A stretch of DNA of 64,000 nucleotides from [Empedobacter] haloabium (GCA_008011715.2 CP136508.1:6262001-6326000); one strand, 5' to 3'. Positions 28,452-37,682 are shown, counted from the stretch's first letter. Notes: generated by a model from the letters alone, not told the origin. Numbers and translations are program-made.

Positions 28452-28606
28452 TTATGCCCGCCGCTACCGCCCCAGCTGCCGCCGCCCGTATGCGACGACC
28501 AGCTGCTGCCACCGGAACCGGAGGAGCTGCTGCCGCCAACCATGCCCACCCAGCTGGCGATAATGGAAAAGACCAGCACGATCACGCCATAAAACAAAAA
28601 CTTCAT
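28448..28606 (-). CDS. Small 52-residue membrane peptide, Gly/Ser-rich tail
   Basis: A short gene found by reading the gap between the DUF4178 gene and speD. It starts at ATG 28606, overlapping the DUF4178 stop (ATGA), and ends overlapping the speD start (ATGA), so it is translationally coupled on both sides, which is strong evidence that it is real. Residues 3-22 form one membrane helix (FLFYGVIVLVFSIIASWVGM); the remaining 30 residues are almost all Gly, Ser and Trp with His near the end. No family was recognised. It is likely a small membrane component of the SPFH/DUF350 complex. Confidence 0.8.
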   Translation of the reverse strand: MKFLFYGVIVLVFSIIASWVGMVGGSSSSGSGGSSWSSHTGGGSWGGSGGHK

Positions 28607-30069
28607 GCGTCGCCATCCATCGAATCGAGAAAGAGTGCCGGCAGATACAAGGCGGCCGCGCCGATCACGGTATAGATGAACGTGGCGCGGAAATTGAACA
28701 GCAGCGGAATGGCGTTGCAGATCACCATGATAATGATGAGCCAGCGGGCCGTGTCGCGGTGGCCCGATTTCGCCGCGGCGGCTGTTCGCCTTTTATTCGC
28801 CTGGGCCAGTTTCGGCGTCGCCAGGCCGAACCAGGCATTGAGCTGGTCGCGCGACACGTCGGTCGACTTCGACCAGGTCAGTTCCTGCGCGGTGCTTTCG
28901 GCCGCCAGGGTGGCATTGCCCCGCTCGTACTCGACCACGTGGGTCACATCGCCGGCCTGCACGCGCCAGTTGAAGGCGCCGACGGCGAAGGTCACGGTGG
29001 CGTCGTATTCGTCCAGCTTGTCATAACGGACACTGCCCAGCTTGGCGCCCGTTTCCTGCAGCTGTGGCCAGTCGTCCAGCACGACCGCTTTCGACCACTC
29101 GCCATCCGATTCGACCAGCCACTGGAAACCGGCGCGCGGGCCGTACAGCAGGTATTCGGTCCACTCATAGCCTTCGTCATCGCGGCGGCGCATGACGCCG
29201 ATGATCGTCAGCTTCTGGTTACCCAGCTTGCCTTCGGCGCCCAGCTCCAGCGTCGTGCGGACCGCCTTGACGCGCTCACCCGCGCGCAGCACCTCGACTT
29301 GCGGACTGGTGGCGTCCAGCTGGGTGTTGCAAGCGCGGCAAATCAGCGTGTTGGTCAGGCCCGGCAGGTACTGGATCTGGCTGCCGCAGGATGGGCATGC
29401 CAGCGCCGTCAGCTTGCCGCGGTAGCGCCCGGCCGCCTGTTCGATGGCCGTGTCGTCGCGCAGCAGCTGGCATTGCAAGGCCTGCAAGGTGACGGCCTTG
29501 CCGACGTACAGCTGCGGCGTGTCGCCATCCGAATAGTCCAGTGTCGCGAACGTGGTGCCGGCACGCAGGTCGGCCACCCGCGCCTGCCAACCTTCACCCA
29601 CGATAAAAGGCAGCTCGCCCTGGCCGCCCACGCATTGGGCGGTGCGCACGTCCGCCGCCACATAACGGGTGGCGTCGATGGTGACGATGCGTCCGGGTGC
29701 CAGGCTGTCGAAGGCCGGCAGTGCGGTGCCGGGCTGGCGCGCCAGTGTGATCGTGTACTGGCCCGAAGCGTCGCCGAGCCAGCCGCTGCTGCCGTCGTCG
29801 AACAGCAGGTGCCATTCGGACCACATGCCGGCGTCATAACGCAGCTGCAGGCGGCCCACCACCGTGAACGGCCGCTGGCCCCACGTGCCGCTGGTGCCCA
29901 GCTGGATCGGCGAATAGTCTTCCAGCACCTCGGCGATCTTGCCCAGGTTGCGCACGGCGCCGGCGTCCTTCAGCACGCCGGCGCGGCAGAATTCGCACAC
30001 GGCCATCACGGACGCGTGCGAGCGGAAGCGCACGGGCGCGCCGCAGCTGGGGCAATTCACCGTCAACAA
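28603..30069 (-). CDS. DUF4178 protein with two zinc ribbons and C-terminal membrane helices
   Basis: A 488-residue protein. A zinc ribbon at the N-terminus has CxxC pairs at C6/C9 and C25/C28; a first DUF4178 domain follows (about 55-190), then a second zinc ribbon (CPSCG and CRAC, about 225-250), a second DUF4178 domain (about 265-400) and two membrane helices near the C-terminus (WLIIIMVICNAIPLLF and IYTVIGAAALYLPALF). The TTG start at 30069 has AGGG six bases upstream; GTG 30060 is an alternative. It follows the SPFH gene by 16 bases. DUF4178 proteins are known to travel with SPFH, DUF350 and AdoMet decarboxylase genes; a membrane-stress or membrane-remodelling role is inferred. Confidence 0.85.
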   Translation of the reverse strand: MLTVNCPSCGAPVRFRSHASVMAVCEFCRAGVLKDAGAVRNLGKIAEVLEDYSPIQLGTSGTWGQRPFTVVGRLQLRYDAGMWSEWHLLFDDGSSGWLGDASGQYTITLARQPGTALPAFDSLAPGRIVTIDATRYVAADVRTAQCVGGQGELPFIVGEGWQARVADLRAGTTFATLDYSDGDTPQLYVGKAVTLQALQCQLLRDDTAIEQAAGRYRGKLTALACPSCGSQIQYLPGLTNTLICRACNTQLDATSPQVEVLRAGERVKAVRTTLELGAEGKLGNQKLTIIGVMRRRDDEGYEWTEYLLYGPRAGFQWLVESDGEWSKAVVLDDWPQLQETGAKLGSVRYDKLDEYDATVTFAVGAFNWRVQAGDVTHVVEYERGNATLAAESTAQELTWSKSTDVSRDQLNAWFGLATPKLAQANKRRTAAAAKSGHRDTARWLIIIMVICNAIPLLFNFRATFIYTVIGAAALYLPALFLDSMDGDA

Positions 30070-30085
30070 ACCGAACCCTGGCCGC

Positions 30086-31111
30086 TCAACCGATCAGCTT
30101 TTTCAGCAGTTCGGCCTTGGCGCTGTCGTAGTCGGCGGCCGAGATCAGGCCCTTGTCCAGCAGGCCTTTGAGTTTCTCCAGGCGGGTCTCGATCGCTTCC
30201 TCGGCCGGTGCCACCGCCTGCGGCGCGGCCGGCGTCAGCGAGGCGCCTACGGCCTGGCCCATCGCCTGGCCGATCGTCACGCCGGCTCCCAGGCCCGCGC
30301 CGATGCCGGCGATGCCGCCTTCGTTCTGCGCCGCCAGCGGGATCGCGGTGGCGGTCTGGTAGCGCGTAAAGCCCGTCATCTTGTCGTTCGACAGGCCGCC
30401 CTTCATGCCGGCGGCGATGCGCTCGTCCAGCGCCGCCTGCAGCTCTTCCGGCAGGCTGACGCTGGCGACATTGAACTCGTCCAGCGCGATGCCGTAGCGG
30501 GCGAACGCATCGGCCAGGTCGCCCTTGACCTCCTGCGCCATCAGCGCCTGGTTGGCGGCCATGTCGAGGAAGGCCACGTTGGCGCCGCCCAGCGAGCTGG
30601 CCATGGTCGAGAGCAGGATGCCGCGCAATTGGTCCTCCACCTCATCGCGCGTATAGCGCGCGCGGGTGCCGCTGATCTCGGTGAAAAACTTGCGGGCGTC
30701 GGCCACGCGATACGAATACATGCCGAAGGCGCGCACGCGGATCATGTCGAAATCCTTGTCGCGGATCGTGATCGGCTGCGGCGTGCCCCATTTGCGGCCG
30801 GTCTGCACGCGCGTGCTGAAGAAGTACACGTCCGACTTGAACGGCGCGTCGAACAGCTTGTCCCAGTTCTTCAGGTTGGTCAGCACGGGCAAGGTCTGGG
30901 TGGTCAGCTTGTGCGTGCCGGGGCCGAACACGTCGGCGATCTGGCCCTCGTTGACGAACACCGCCACCTGCGATTCGCGCACCACCAGCACGCCGCCGTT
31001 CTGGATCTCGAAATCCTGCATCGGGTAGCGCCAGGCCAGCACGCCTTCCTCGTCCTCGTTCCATTGCAGGACGTCGATAAACTGCTTTTTGATAAAGCTG
31101 CCGATACTCAT
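30086..31111 (-). CDS. SPFH/band-7 domain protein (YdjI-like) with C-terminal SHOCT
   Basis: A 341-residue cytoplasmic or membrane-attached SPFH-type protein. The N-terminus MSIGSFIKKQFIDVLQWNED and the region VRESQVAVFVNEGQIADVFGPG are typical of the YdjI group, once labelled virion core protein. A Gly/Ala-rich segment (about 268-300) precedes a C-terminal SHOCT-like motif (LEKLKGLLDKGLISAADYDSAKAELLKKL). It probably forms oligomers on the membrane as a scaffold. It follows DUF350 by 22 bases and precedes the DUF4178 gene in the same operon. Confidence 0.9.
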   Translation of the reverse strand: MSIGSFIKKQFIDVLQWNEDEEGVLAWRYPMQDFEIQNGGVLVVRESQVAVFVNEGQIADVFGPGTHKLTTQTLPVLTNLKNWDKLFDAPFKSDVYFFSTRVQTGRKWGTPQPITIRDKDFDMIRVRAFGMYSYRVADARKFFTEISGTRARYTRDEVEDQLRGILLSTMASSLGGANVAFLDMAANQALMAQEVKGDLADAFARYGIALDEFNVASVSLPEELQAALDERIAAGMKGGLSNDKMTGFTRYQTATAIPLAAQNEGGIAGIGAGLGAGVTIGQAMGQAVGASLTPAAPQAVAPAEEAIETRLEKLKGLLDKGLISAADYDSAKAELLKKLIG

Positions 31112-31133
31112 GCTTGCCTCCGCGCGCGAAAAA

Positions 31134-31520
31134 TTAGGAAATGCAGGCGGCGTTGATGCCGCCGATGGCCAGCGAGATGGCGCCCAGCAGGCCGCCGAAC
31201 GCGCTGTTGCCGGACTCGATCTGGTCCTTGGCCATCTTCAGGGTGCGTGTCGTCACCGCATAGGCCAGCGCCTGCACGATCATCGCCCCGAACGCCCATG
31301 CCGCGAACGCCTGGTAGTTCGGCGTGTGCAGCAGGCCCGAGGCGATCGTCAGCGAAAAGCCCAGCAGGGCGCCGCCCAGCGACAGCGCGGCCGCGTGATT
31401 GCCCTCGCGGATCAGCGCCACTTCGTCATAGGGCGTCATCCACGTGTAGGCGCGGAAGAACACGGCCAGCAGCACGGCGGCCAGCACCAGATGGATCAGG
31501 TAATTTGCGACGGCGTACAC
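31134..31520 (-). CDS. DUF350 (UPF0719, YjfL-like) membrane protein
   Basis: A 128-residue protein with four predicted membrane helices and the family stretches TPYDEVALIREGNHAAALSLGGALLGF (around 29-55) and GMNAA-like end GGINAACIS. DUF350 proteins are made of pairs of helices and are usually found beside SPFH, PspA-like and polyamine genes. It is the first gene of the minus-strand operon; 55 bases separate it from the divergent spermidine-synthase-like gene. Confidence 0.87.
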   Translation of the reverse strand: MYAVANYLIHLVLAAVLLAVFFRAYTWMTPYDEVALIREGNHAAALSLGGALLGFSLTIASGLLHTPNYQAFAAWAFGAMIVQALAYAVTTRTLKMAKDQIESGNSAFGGLLGAISLAIGGINAACIS

Positions 31521-31575
31521 GATAGTCGGAATTGAGATTGCCAGAAGGTAAAGAGTTTAAGCCATAATTCCGCCG

Positions 31576-33090
31576 ATGACCAAAAAAATCCTGATCCTTT
31601 CCGTCTTTGTCGTGGCGTCGTGCGGCCTGGCCTACGAGCTGATCGCCGGCGCGCTGGCCAGCTACCTGCTGGGCGACTCGATCCTGCAGTTCTCGACCAT
31701 CATCGGCTGCTACCTGTTCGCGATGGGCGTCGGCGCCCATCTGTCGCAGTACGTGAAGGACGAGCACGTGCTGGACCGCTTCGTCGACATCGAACTGGCC
31801 GTCGGCCTGGTCGGCGGCATCTCGGCCGCGCTGCTGTTCATCACGTTCGCCTGGGCCGCCGCACCGTTTCGCACGATGCTGTACGTGATCGTGTTCCTGG
31901 TCGGCGCCTTCGTCGGCATGGAGGTGCCGCTGGTGATGCGGGCGCTGAACGCGCGCCAGACCGGGTTTTCGGAACTGGTCAGCCGGGTGCTGACGTTCGA
32001 CTACCTGGGCGCCCTGGCCGTCTCGCTGCTGTTCCCGCTGGTGCTGGCGCCGCACCTGGGGCTGGTGCGCACGGGCTTCCTGTTCGGCATGCTCAATATC
32101 GGCGTGGCGCTGTGGACCATCCATGTATTTCGCGCCGAGCTGACGGCGGTCATGGCCCGGGTACTGCGCGCCAGCGCCGTGCTGGTGCTGCTGCTGTTCG
32201 GCTTTGCCGGTGCCGACCGCCTGACGCAATGGGGCGAGCACGGCCTGTTCGGCGACGAGATCGTGTACGCGACCAGCACGCCGTACCAGCGCCTCGTCAT
32301 CACCCGCTGGAAGGACGACCTGCGCCTGTACATCAACGGCAACCTGCAGTTCTCGTCGCGCGACGAATACCGTTACCACGAGGCGTTGGTGCACCCGGCC
32401 ATGGCCGCGCTGCCGTGGGCGAAGCGGGTGCTGGTGCTGGGCGGCGGCGACGGCCTTGCATTGCGCGAGGTGCTGCGCTACCGGCACGTGCAGCACGTGA
32501 CGCTGGTGGACCTGGACCCGGCGATGACGGCCGCGTTCAAGAACCGCGCCGAGCTGCGCCAGCTCAATCGCGACAGTTTTCACGATCCGCGCGTCACCGT
32601 GGTGAACGCCGACGCGGCCATCTGGCTGCAGCAGCAGGAGGGCGCGATGTTCGACGCTGTCATCGTCGATTTTCCCGATCCGTCCAGCTTCGCGCTGGGC
32701 AAGCTGTACTCGGTGCCGTTCTATGGGCTGTTGAAAAGACACCTGGCCGCCAATGGGCTGATGGTCGTGCAATCGACCTCGCCGTTCTTCGCCCCGCACG
32801 CCTACTGGACGGTGGACGCGACGCTGCGCGAAGTGGGCTTGCGCACCTACCCGTACCATGCCTACGTGCCGTCGTTCGGCGAGTGGGGATTTATCCTGGC
32901 CTCGCCCCAGCTGGACTACAGGCCGCCGACGTCGTACCCGCTGCCGCTGCGCTTCCTGAACGGTGACACCACCCGCGAGATGTTCGCGTTCCCGCCCGAT
33001 ATGCCCCGGCTGGCGCTGCCGCCGAACCGCCTCAACACGCAGTCGCTGGTGCACGAGTTCGAGCAGGACTGGCACCGTACGATCCGCTGA
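31576..33090 (+). CDS. Membrane-anchored spermidine synthase-like protein
   Basis: A 504-residue fusion: about seven membrane helices (residues 5-210) followed by a soluble aminopropyltransferase/methyltransferase fold. The nucleotide motif VLVLGGGDG is at 285-293, the acidic VDLDP at 311-315, and DFPDP at 365-369 replaces the usual DSTDP of SpeE. It would use decarboxylated AdoMet from SpeD at the membrane to make a polyamine or aminopropyl-modified product; the acceptor is unknown. It diverges from the DUF350-SPFH-DUF4178-speD operon and overlaps the flavin oxidase gene by one base (TGATG). Confidence 0.88.
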   Translation: MTKKILILSVFVVASCGLAYELIAGALASYLLGDSILQFSTIIGCYLFAMGVGAHLSQYVKDEHVLDRFVDIELAVGLVGGISAALLFITFAWAAAPFRTMLYVIVFLVGAFVGMEVPLVMRALNARQTGFSELVSRVLTFDYLGALAVSLLFPLVLAPHLGLVRTGFLFGMLNIGVALWTIHVFRAELTAVMARVLRASAVLVLLLFGFAGADRLTQWGEHGLFGDEIVYATSTPYQRLVITRWKDDLRLYINGNLQFSSRDEYRYHEALVHPAMAALPWAKRVLVLGGGDGLALREVLRYRHVQHVTLVDLDPAMTAAFKNRAELRQLNRDSFHDPRVTVVNADAAIWLQQQEGAMFDAVIVDFPDPSSFALGKLYSVPFYGLLKRHLAANGLMVVQSTSPFFAPHAYWTVDATLREVGLRTYPYHAYVPSFGEWGFILASPQLDYRPPTSYPLPLRFLNGDTTREMFAFPPDMPRLALPPNRLNTQSLVHEFEQDWHRTIR

Positions 33091-34718
33091 TGGACCGGCG
33101 CAGCTTCCTGTTCACAGCCGCCGCCGGCGGTGCCGCCATCGCCAGCGGCGCGATCTATCGCCGCTGGCATGAAATCACGCCCACCGTGCACGCGCCGGGC
33201 CGCGCACTGGGACACCACCTGCGCGACCGCGGCAGCGTGCCGCCGCCCGCGCAGGTGATCGAGACCGATATCGCGATCGTGGGCGCGGGCATGGCGGGGC
33301 TGACGGCCGCCTGGCAACTGCGCCGCGACGGCCACGCCGATTTTCTCGTCATCGACGGTCCCGAACCCTTCGGCAACGCGGCCGGCGGCCGCGATGGCGA
33401 GCTCGCGTTCCCGACCGGTGCGCACTATTTGCCGGTGCCGTCGCGCGAGTGCGCGCACGTGCGCGCCATCCTGGCCGACCTGGGCATCCTGCAGCGCAAT
33501 GCGGACGCCGACAAGCCGTATTACGACGAGCGCTACCTGCTGCATGCGCCGGAAGAGCGCTTGCTGGTGAATGGCCACTGGCACGAAGGCATCGTGCCGC
33601 GCGCCGGTGTGCCGGCGGCGGAGCTGGCCGAGCATGCGCGCTTTTTCGCGGAAGTCGAACGCTTGCGTGGCCTGCACGGCGCCGACGGCCGCCGCGTGTT
33701 CGCGCTGCCCAGCAGCGCGTCGTCCCTGGACCCCGCCTGGCTGGCACTGGACCGCCTGACCTTGCGCGACTGGTTCGAACAACACGGCTACCGCTCGCCC
33801 ACCCTGTACTGGTACCTCGACTACTGCTGCCGCGACGACTACGGCGCCACGGCGGCCACCGTGTCCGCCTGGGCCGGCCTGCATTATTTTTGCGCGCGGG
33901 GAGGGGAGGCGGCCAACGCGGCATCGGGGGCGTGGTTGACGTGGCCGGGCGGTCTGCAACCGCTGGCCAGCGCGCTGGCCGAGCGGTCCGGCGCGCGCCG
34001 CTTGAGTGGCGCCGCGGTATCGATCCGCGAGGTGGACGGCAAGGTGGAGATCCTGTGCTGCGCGCTGGAGGGCGGCCGGCCGCGCAGCTACCTGGTGCGC
34101 GCCCGCAAGGCCATCTGCGCGATGCCGCTGTTCGTGGCCAGCCGCGTGGTCGAGAACATCGCGGCCTATGGTTTCGATCCGCGCCAGCATCTGCCGGCCA
34201 CGGCGCCCTGGCTGGTGGCGAATTTCATGCTGCGCGGTTTTCCCGATGAACGACCGGAGGCGCCGCTGTGCTGGGACAACGTGGTGCACCGGAGCGAAGG
34301 TGGCCCCAACCTGGGCTATGTCGTGTCCACGCACCAGGATATCCGCGTAACGCCGCCCGAACGCACCGTGTTCACGACCTACGCCGCGCTGTCGCACCTG
34401 GAGCCGCTGGCCGCGCGCCGCTGGCTGCAGGCAGCCGCGCCGGACGAGCTGCTGGCCCTGGCCGCCGCCGACCTGCATGCGGCCTACGGCAGCGCCATCG
34501 ACCTGCAAGTCGAGCGCGTCGACATCACCTTGCGCGCGCACGCGATGGCGATCCCGCGGCCGGGCTTTCGCAGCAACGCCGGGCTGGCGGCGCTGCGCGC
34601 GCATGACGGGCCGGTGCTGTTCGCGCATGCGGACTTGTCCGGGTTTTCCGTGTTCGAGGAGGCGTCGTGGTGGGGCGTGCAGGCGGCGCGGCGGGCGCAG
34701 GACAAGACGGGCGCGTGA
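33090..34718 (+). CDS. Tat-exported FAD-dependent amine oxidase-like protein
   Basis: A 542-residue flavoprotein. It begins with a twin-arginine signal ([19 protein letters not shown]), then a Rossmann FAD motif [17 protein letters not shown] with GxGxxG at 65-70, and resembles flavin-containing amine/polyamine oxidases. If so, the C-terminal part would cover the substrate cavity. Export by Tat implies a folded, cofactor-loaded enzyme in the periplasm, where it could oxidise a polyamine made by the membrane synthase encoded just before it (overlap TGATG). The substrate is inferred only from context. Confidence 0.8.
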   Translation: MDRRSFLFTAAAGGAAIASGAIYRRWHEITPTVHAPGRALGHHLRDRGSVPPPAQVIETDIAIVGAGMAGLTAAWQLRRDGHADFLVIDGPEPFGNAAGGRDGELAFPTGAHYLPVPSRECAHVRAILADLGILQRNADADKPYYDERYLLHAPEERLLVNGHWHEGIVPRAGVPAAELAEHARFFAEVERLRGLHGADGRRVFALPSSASSLDPAWLALDRLTLRDWFEQHGYRSPTLYWYLDYCCRDDYGATAATVSAWAGLHYFCARGGEAANAASGAWLTWPGGLQPLASALAERSGARRLSGAAVSIREVDGKVEILCCALEGGRPRSYLVRARKAICAMPLFVASRVVENIAAYGFDPRQHLPATAPWLVANFMLRGFPDERPEAPLCWDNVVHRSEGGPNLGYVVSTHQDIRVTPPERTVFTTYAALSHLEPLAARRWLQAAAPDELLALAAADLHAAYGSAIDLQVERVDITLRAHAMAIPRPGFRSNAGLAALRAHDGPVLFAHADLSGFSVFEEASWWGVQAARRAQDKTGA

Positions 34719-34727
34719 GACGGATCA

Positions 34728-35066
34728 TCAGGCATCCGCCTGGACCAGTTTCGCGTACCAGTCGGCATACGGCGTGTTCTTCACCAGCCGCCGGTTGTAA
34801 TCCGGCGCGCCATCGCTCCACCATACCGGGCCGCGTTCGCCCAGCCCATGCTTGGCCGCATCGACAGCATCGCGCGCGGCCCGTTCCGCCATGGCGTCGC
34901 CGGCTTTCCTGGCGGCGCCGACCTGCCGGCGCGCCGTCATGAGCTGGTCCACAAGGCGTTGGCGCTCCTCAGGCGGCAACGCAGGATTGCTCATGCGCCA
35001 AAGGCGGCCGGCGACGACGAAGTAACGGCCGTCCGGCGTGCTGGGGTATTTGTCGGGGGCGGTCAT
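34728..35066 (-). CDS. Conserved hypothetical protein
   Basis: A 112-residue soluble protein starting [20 protein letters not shown]. It carries [20 protein letters not shown], an Ala/Arg-rich helix, and [20 protein letters not shown] then NTPYADWY. This pattern occurs in many proteobacteria, sometimes annotated as Tol biopolymer transporter, which the sequence does not support. ATG 35066 is used because the upstream part of the frame is antisense to the small lipoprotein gene. Function unknown. Confidence 0.75.
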   Translation of the reverse strand: MTAPDKYPSTPDGRYFVVAGRLWRMSNPALPPEERQRLVDQLMTARRQVGAARKAGDAMAERAARDAVDAAKHGLGERGPVWWSDGAPDYNRRLVKNTPYADWYAKLVQADA

Positions 35067-35136
35067 GCAGCCACTATACGCAAAAAGATGCCGTCGTGAT
35101 AACGTAAGCGTGTTTTCGTCTACTGGAGCGGTATTC

Positions 35137-35313
35137 ATGATCAAGCGCGCTATCCCTGCCATCGCCACCTTGCTGGTGCTGGCCGGCTGCCACCACGGTG
35201 CCCTGCAAAACGAGGCCCAGTCCTGCGAACGTCTGGCCGACTGGAGCGACCGCAAGGCCTGCCTGGACAAGGTCAAGACCCAGGAACGCGAGTGGGACAA
35301 GCGCAAGGACTGA
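35137..35313 (+). CDS. Small putative lipoprotein
   Basis: A 58-residue protein MIKRAIPAIATLLVLAGCHH with a clean lipobox (VLAGC, Cys18), followed by a charged 40-residue domain with two more cysteines (SCERLADWSDRKACLDKV) that could form a disulfide. GGAG precedes ATG 35137. No family was recognised. Confidence 0.72.
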   Translation: MIKRAIPAIATLLVLAGCHHGALQNEAQSCERLADWSDRKACLDKVKTQEREWDKRKD

Positions 35314-35410
35314 CGCGATGTGAAAAAAGAGCGGCCGGTCGTCGATCCGGGCCGGCGCCGTTCGTCGTGCTGGCAGAGGGGCGTCCTCGTACCTTGATGA
35401 AGGAGTCGTC

Positions 35411-35857
35411 ATGAGCAGCAATACCGTCACCTTGCACCGCGTCCTGAAATCCACCCCCGACCGCGTCTACCGCGCCTTCACCACGCCGGCCGCGTGGGCC
35501 AAGTGGCTGCCGCCGCATGGCTTCGTCGGCACCGTGCACGAGATGGACGCCCGGGTGGGCGGACGTTATCGCATGTCGTTCACCAACTTCACGACGGGGC
35601 ACAGCCACAGCTTCGGCGGCGAATACCTGGAGCTGGAGCCGGGCCGGCGCTTGCGCTACACGGCCGAATTCGAGGATCCGAATCTGCCGGGACGGATGCA
35701 GACGACCGTCAGCTTGCGCGAGGTGTTCTGCGGGGTCGAGGTGCACATCGTCCAGGAAGGCATCCCGGCCGCGATTCCGGCCGAGGCCTGTTATCTCGGC
35801 TGGCAGGAGTCGCTGCAGTTGCTGGCGCAGCTGGTCGAGGCGGCCGTGGAAGGCTAG
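35411..35857 (+). CDS. SRPBCC (AHSA1-like) family protein
   Basis: A 148-residue protein of the START-like SRPBCC fold: LHRVLKSTPDRVYRAFTTPAAWAKW, then GRYRMSFTNF and a C-terminal GWQESLQLLAQLVE helix. Such proteins bind small hydrophobic ligands; some are Hsp90-activator-like. The role is unknown. GAAGGAG precedes the ATG. It is convergent with the carbonic anhydrase gene. Confidence 0.85.
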   Translation: MSSNTVTLHRVLKSTPDRVYRAFTTPAAWAKWLPPHGFVGTVHEMDARVGGRYRMSFTNFTTGHSHSFGGEYLELEPGRRLRYTAEFEDPNLPGRMQTTVSLREVFCGVEVHIVQEGIPAAIPAEACYLGWQESLQLLAQLVEAAVEG

Positions 35858-35873
35858 CGCGGCGCCGGCACGG

Positions 35874-36620
35874 TCAGCCCGTGATTTCGACCACGCGCCC
35901 GTTCAGCGGCTGTACGGGGCGGGCATTCATCGGGTACAGCTTGCGGAACGCGGCCAGCTGGCCTTTGGAGATCTCGACAGGCTGCTGCAGGATCTGCCAG
36001 TGCACGCCTTCGCTGCAGGGCGGCGTCGTCAGGGAACCCATGTAGGCATAGTAGGCGTGCCGTGCCGGCAGCAGCGCGCCCAGGTCGAACGCGCCCGCGA
36101 CGGCGTGCTTGTCGCCGGCGTGCGGCGGCAGGTCGGCGAACAGCGGCTGCAATGCCGGATTTTCCTTGCCTTGCTTGAACAGGACGGCGACAACGGCCAG
36201 CTCGCCGGCGTCGTTGCGGTGCACCAGGTGCGCCACCAGCGGATAGTGTTTGCCGTTCACCGTCTCCTCGCTGGGCGTATGGAAGTGGAACTGCACCACG
36301 TGGTAGTCGCCGCTGGGCAGGTGCACGGTACCGCCTTCTGGCAGGTTGACCTGCACGGTATGGCCATTGTTGACGATTTCGGCATGGCTGGCCGCATAGT
36401 GGAAGTCGATCGGGGCCGCCGCGCCATGCTTGACGGCGTGGAGGTCGACCGGCGACTGTGCCTTGCCCAGCTTGCACGTGGCGAAGTCCGGCTCCAGGTC
36501 GCCCCAGTGGGAGGTGCCGGCCTTGCCCCGGTAGTCCCAATGCGGCGCGGGGTGATCGGCAGCCTGGCTGCTTGCCATGGCCGCCAGCGCGGCAGCCGCC
36601 AATAGGAATTTCGTTTTCAT
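35874..36620 (-). CDS. Alpha-type carbonic anhydrase, periplasmic
   Basis: A 248-residue alpha-carbonic anhydrase with a signal peptide (MKTKFLLAAAALAAMASSQA). The zinc histidines are H112 and H114 in QFHFHTPSEE and H131 in VAHLVH; SLTTPPCSEGVHW is the conserved substrate-pocket stretch, and Cys49 with the Cys in PPCSEG would form the usual disulfide. It hydrates CO2 in the periplasm. It is a single gene with its own upstream region of 119 bases. Confidence 0.95.
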   Translation of the reverse strand: MKTKFLLAAAALAAMASSQAADHPAPHWDYRGKAGTSHWGDLEPDFATCKLGKAQSPVDLHAVKHGAAAPIDFHYAASHAEIVNNGHTVQVNLPEGGTVHLPSGDYHVVQFHFHTPSEETVNGKHYPLVAHLVHRNDAGELAVVAVLFKQGKENPALQPLFADLPPHAGDKHAVAGAFDLGALLPARHAYYAYMGSLTTPPCSEGVHWQILQQPVEISKGQLAAFRKLYPMNARPVQPLNGRVVEITG

Positions 36621-36669
36621 CGATAACCTTGTCTGAAAGAGGACGCTCGCGTAGTTTCTGGGTGGCGAG

Positions 36670-36683
36670 AACCTGTTCAGGTT
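36670..36683. promoter_or_regulatory. Palindrome upstream of carbonic anhydrase
   Basis: AACCTG TT CAGGTT is a perfect 6-bp inverted repeat about 50 bases before the carbonic anhydrase start. It could be an operator; no matching regulator is evident. Confidence 0.35.
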
Positions 36684-36739
36684 AGCAATAGCGCCGTTCG
36701 GATTTCGTTAGCGGACGATGAGGCGAAACTTAAGGCGGC

Positions 36740-37066
36740 TCAGTGCGTTACCTTCAGCCCCACGATGCCGGCAAATACCAGCCCCATGAACAGCAGCCGC
36801 GCCAGCGACAGGTGTTCGGCAAACACCAGCAAGCCGACCAAGGTGACGCCGACGGCGCCGATGCCGGTCCAGACGGCGTACGCCACGCCCAGCGGCAGCG
36901 CGCGCAAGGCGCTGGCCAGCAGCCAGATGCTGCCCAGCGCCGTCACGAGGGCAAGCATGCTGGGCAGCAGGCGCGTGCCGCCCTGCGACGCCTTCAAGGC
37001 GAAGGCCATGCCCACTTCCAGCGCGCCGGCCGCCAGCACCAGCACCCAGGCAACGAGGCTAGACAT
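36740..37066 (-). CDS. Small multidrug resistance (SMR) family transporter
   Basis: A 108-residue protein with four membrane helices. The conserved glutamate lies in helix 1 (AAGALEVGMAFALKAS), and AVWTGIGAVGVTLVG is the family signature in helix 3. It exports cationic compounds or guanidinium derivatives by proton exchange. It overlaps the preceding GST gene by eight bases, so the pair is an operon under the divergent LysR gene. Confidence 0.9.
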   Translation of the reverse strand: MSSLVAWVLVLAAGALEVGMAFALKASQGGTRLLPSMLALVTALGSIWLLASALRALPLGVAYAVWTGIGAVGVTLVGLLVFAEHLSLARLLFMGLVFAGIVGLKVTH

Positions 37067-37682
37067 GGGCCGGCTCCGCCGTGCGTACCAGGCCGCGTCG
37101 TACCGCCGGGCGCGCGCCGACCTTGTCCAGCCATGCCGCCACCGCAGGCCAGGCGCCGATGTCCAGCCCCAGCTCGTCGTGGGTGACGAGCCACGTCCAG
37201 CAGGCGATATCGGCCACCGTGTAGGCGTCGCCGGCGACAAACGGCGTGACGGCCAGCCGCCGCTCGATGACGTCGTACAGCCGCCGCGCCTCCTTGGTAT
37301 AACGCGCCAGCGCCTGCTCGTTCGGCGTCGGCGACGCATGGCGGAACCACCACAGCTGGCCCAGCATCGGACCGATGCTGGCCGCCTGCAGGAACAGCCA
37401 TTGCAGCACGGTGTCGCGGCCGGCGGTATCGGCCGGGATCAGGCCGTCGTGCCGCGTGGCCAGGTGAAACAGGATGGCGTTCGATTCGAACAGCGTGCTG
37501 CCATCGTGATCGTTCACCAGCACCGGAATCTTGCCGTTCGGGTTCAGGCGCAGGAACGCGGGCGTGTGTTGCTCGCCCGCGCCCAGGTCGACGCTCTGCA
37601 CGCGATATGGCAGTTCCAGCTTTTCCAGGGCGATGGCGATCTTGCGGCCGTTCGGGGTGTCGGCCAGGTAAGCGGTGTACAT
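37059..37682 (-). CDS. Glutathione S-transferase family protein
   Basis: A 207-residue GST with an N-terminal thioredoxin-like domain (LNPNGKIPVLVN, then FESNAILFHLA with the glutathione-binding Glu-Ser) and a helical C-terminal domain (YTVADIACWTW). It most resembles the YghU/Ure2-like or nu group. ATG 37682 follows GGAGGA and is preferred to the longer frame. It is co-transcribed with the SMR gene, so a detoxification module is likely. Confidence 0.88.
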   Translation of the reverse strand: MYTAYLADTPNGRKIAIALEKLELPYRVQSVDLGAGEQHTPAFLRLNPNGKIPVLVNDHDGSTLFESNAILFHLATRHDGLIPADTAGRDTVLQWLFLQAASIGPMLGQLWWFRHASPTPNEQALARYTKEARRLYDVIERRLAVTPFVAGDAYTVADIACWTWLVTHDELGLDIGAWPAVAAWLDKVGARPAVRRGLVRTAEPAHV

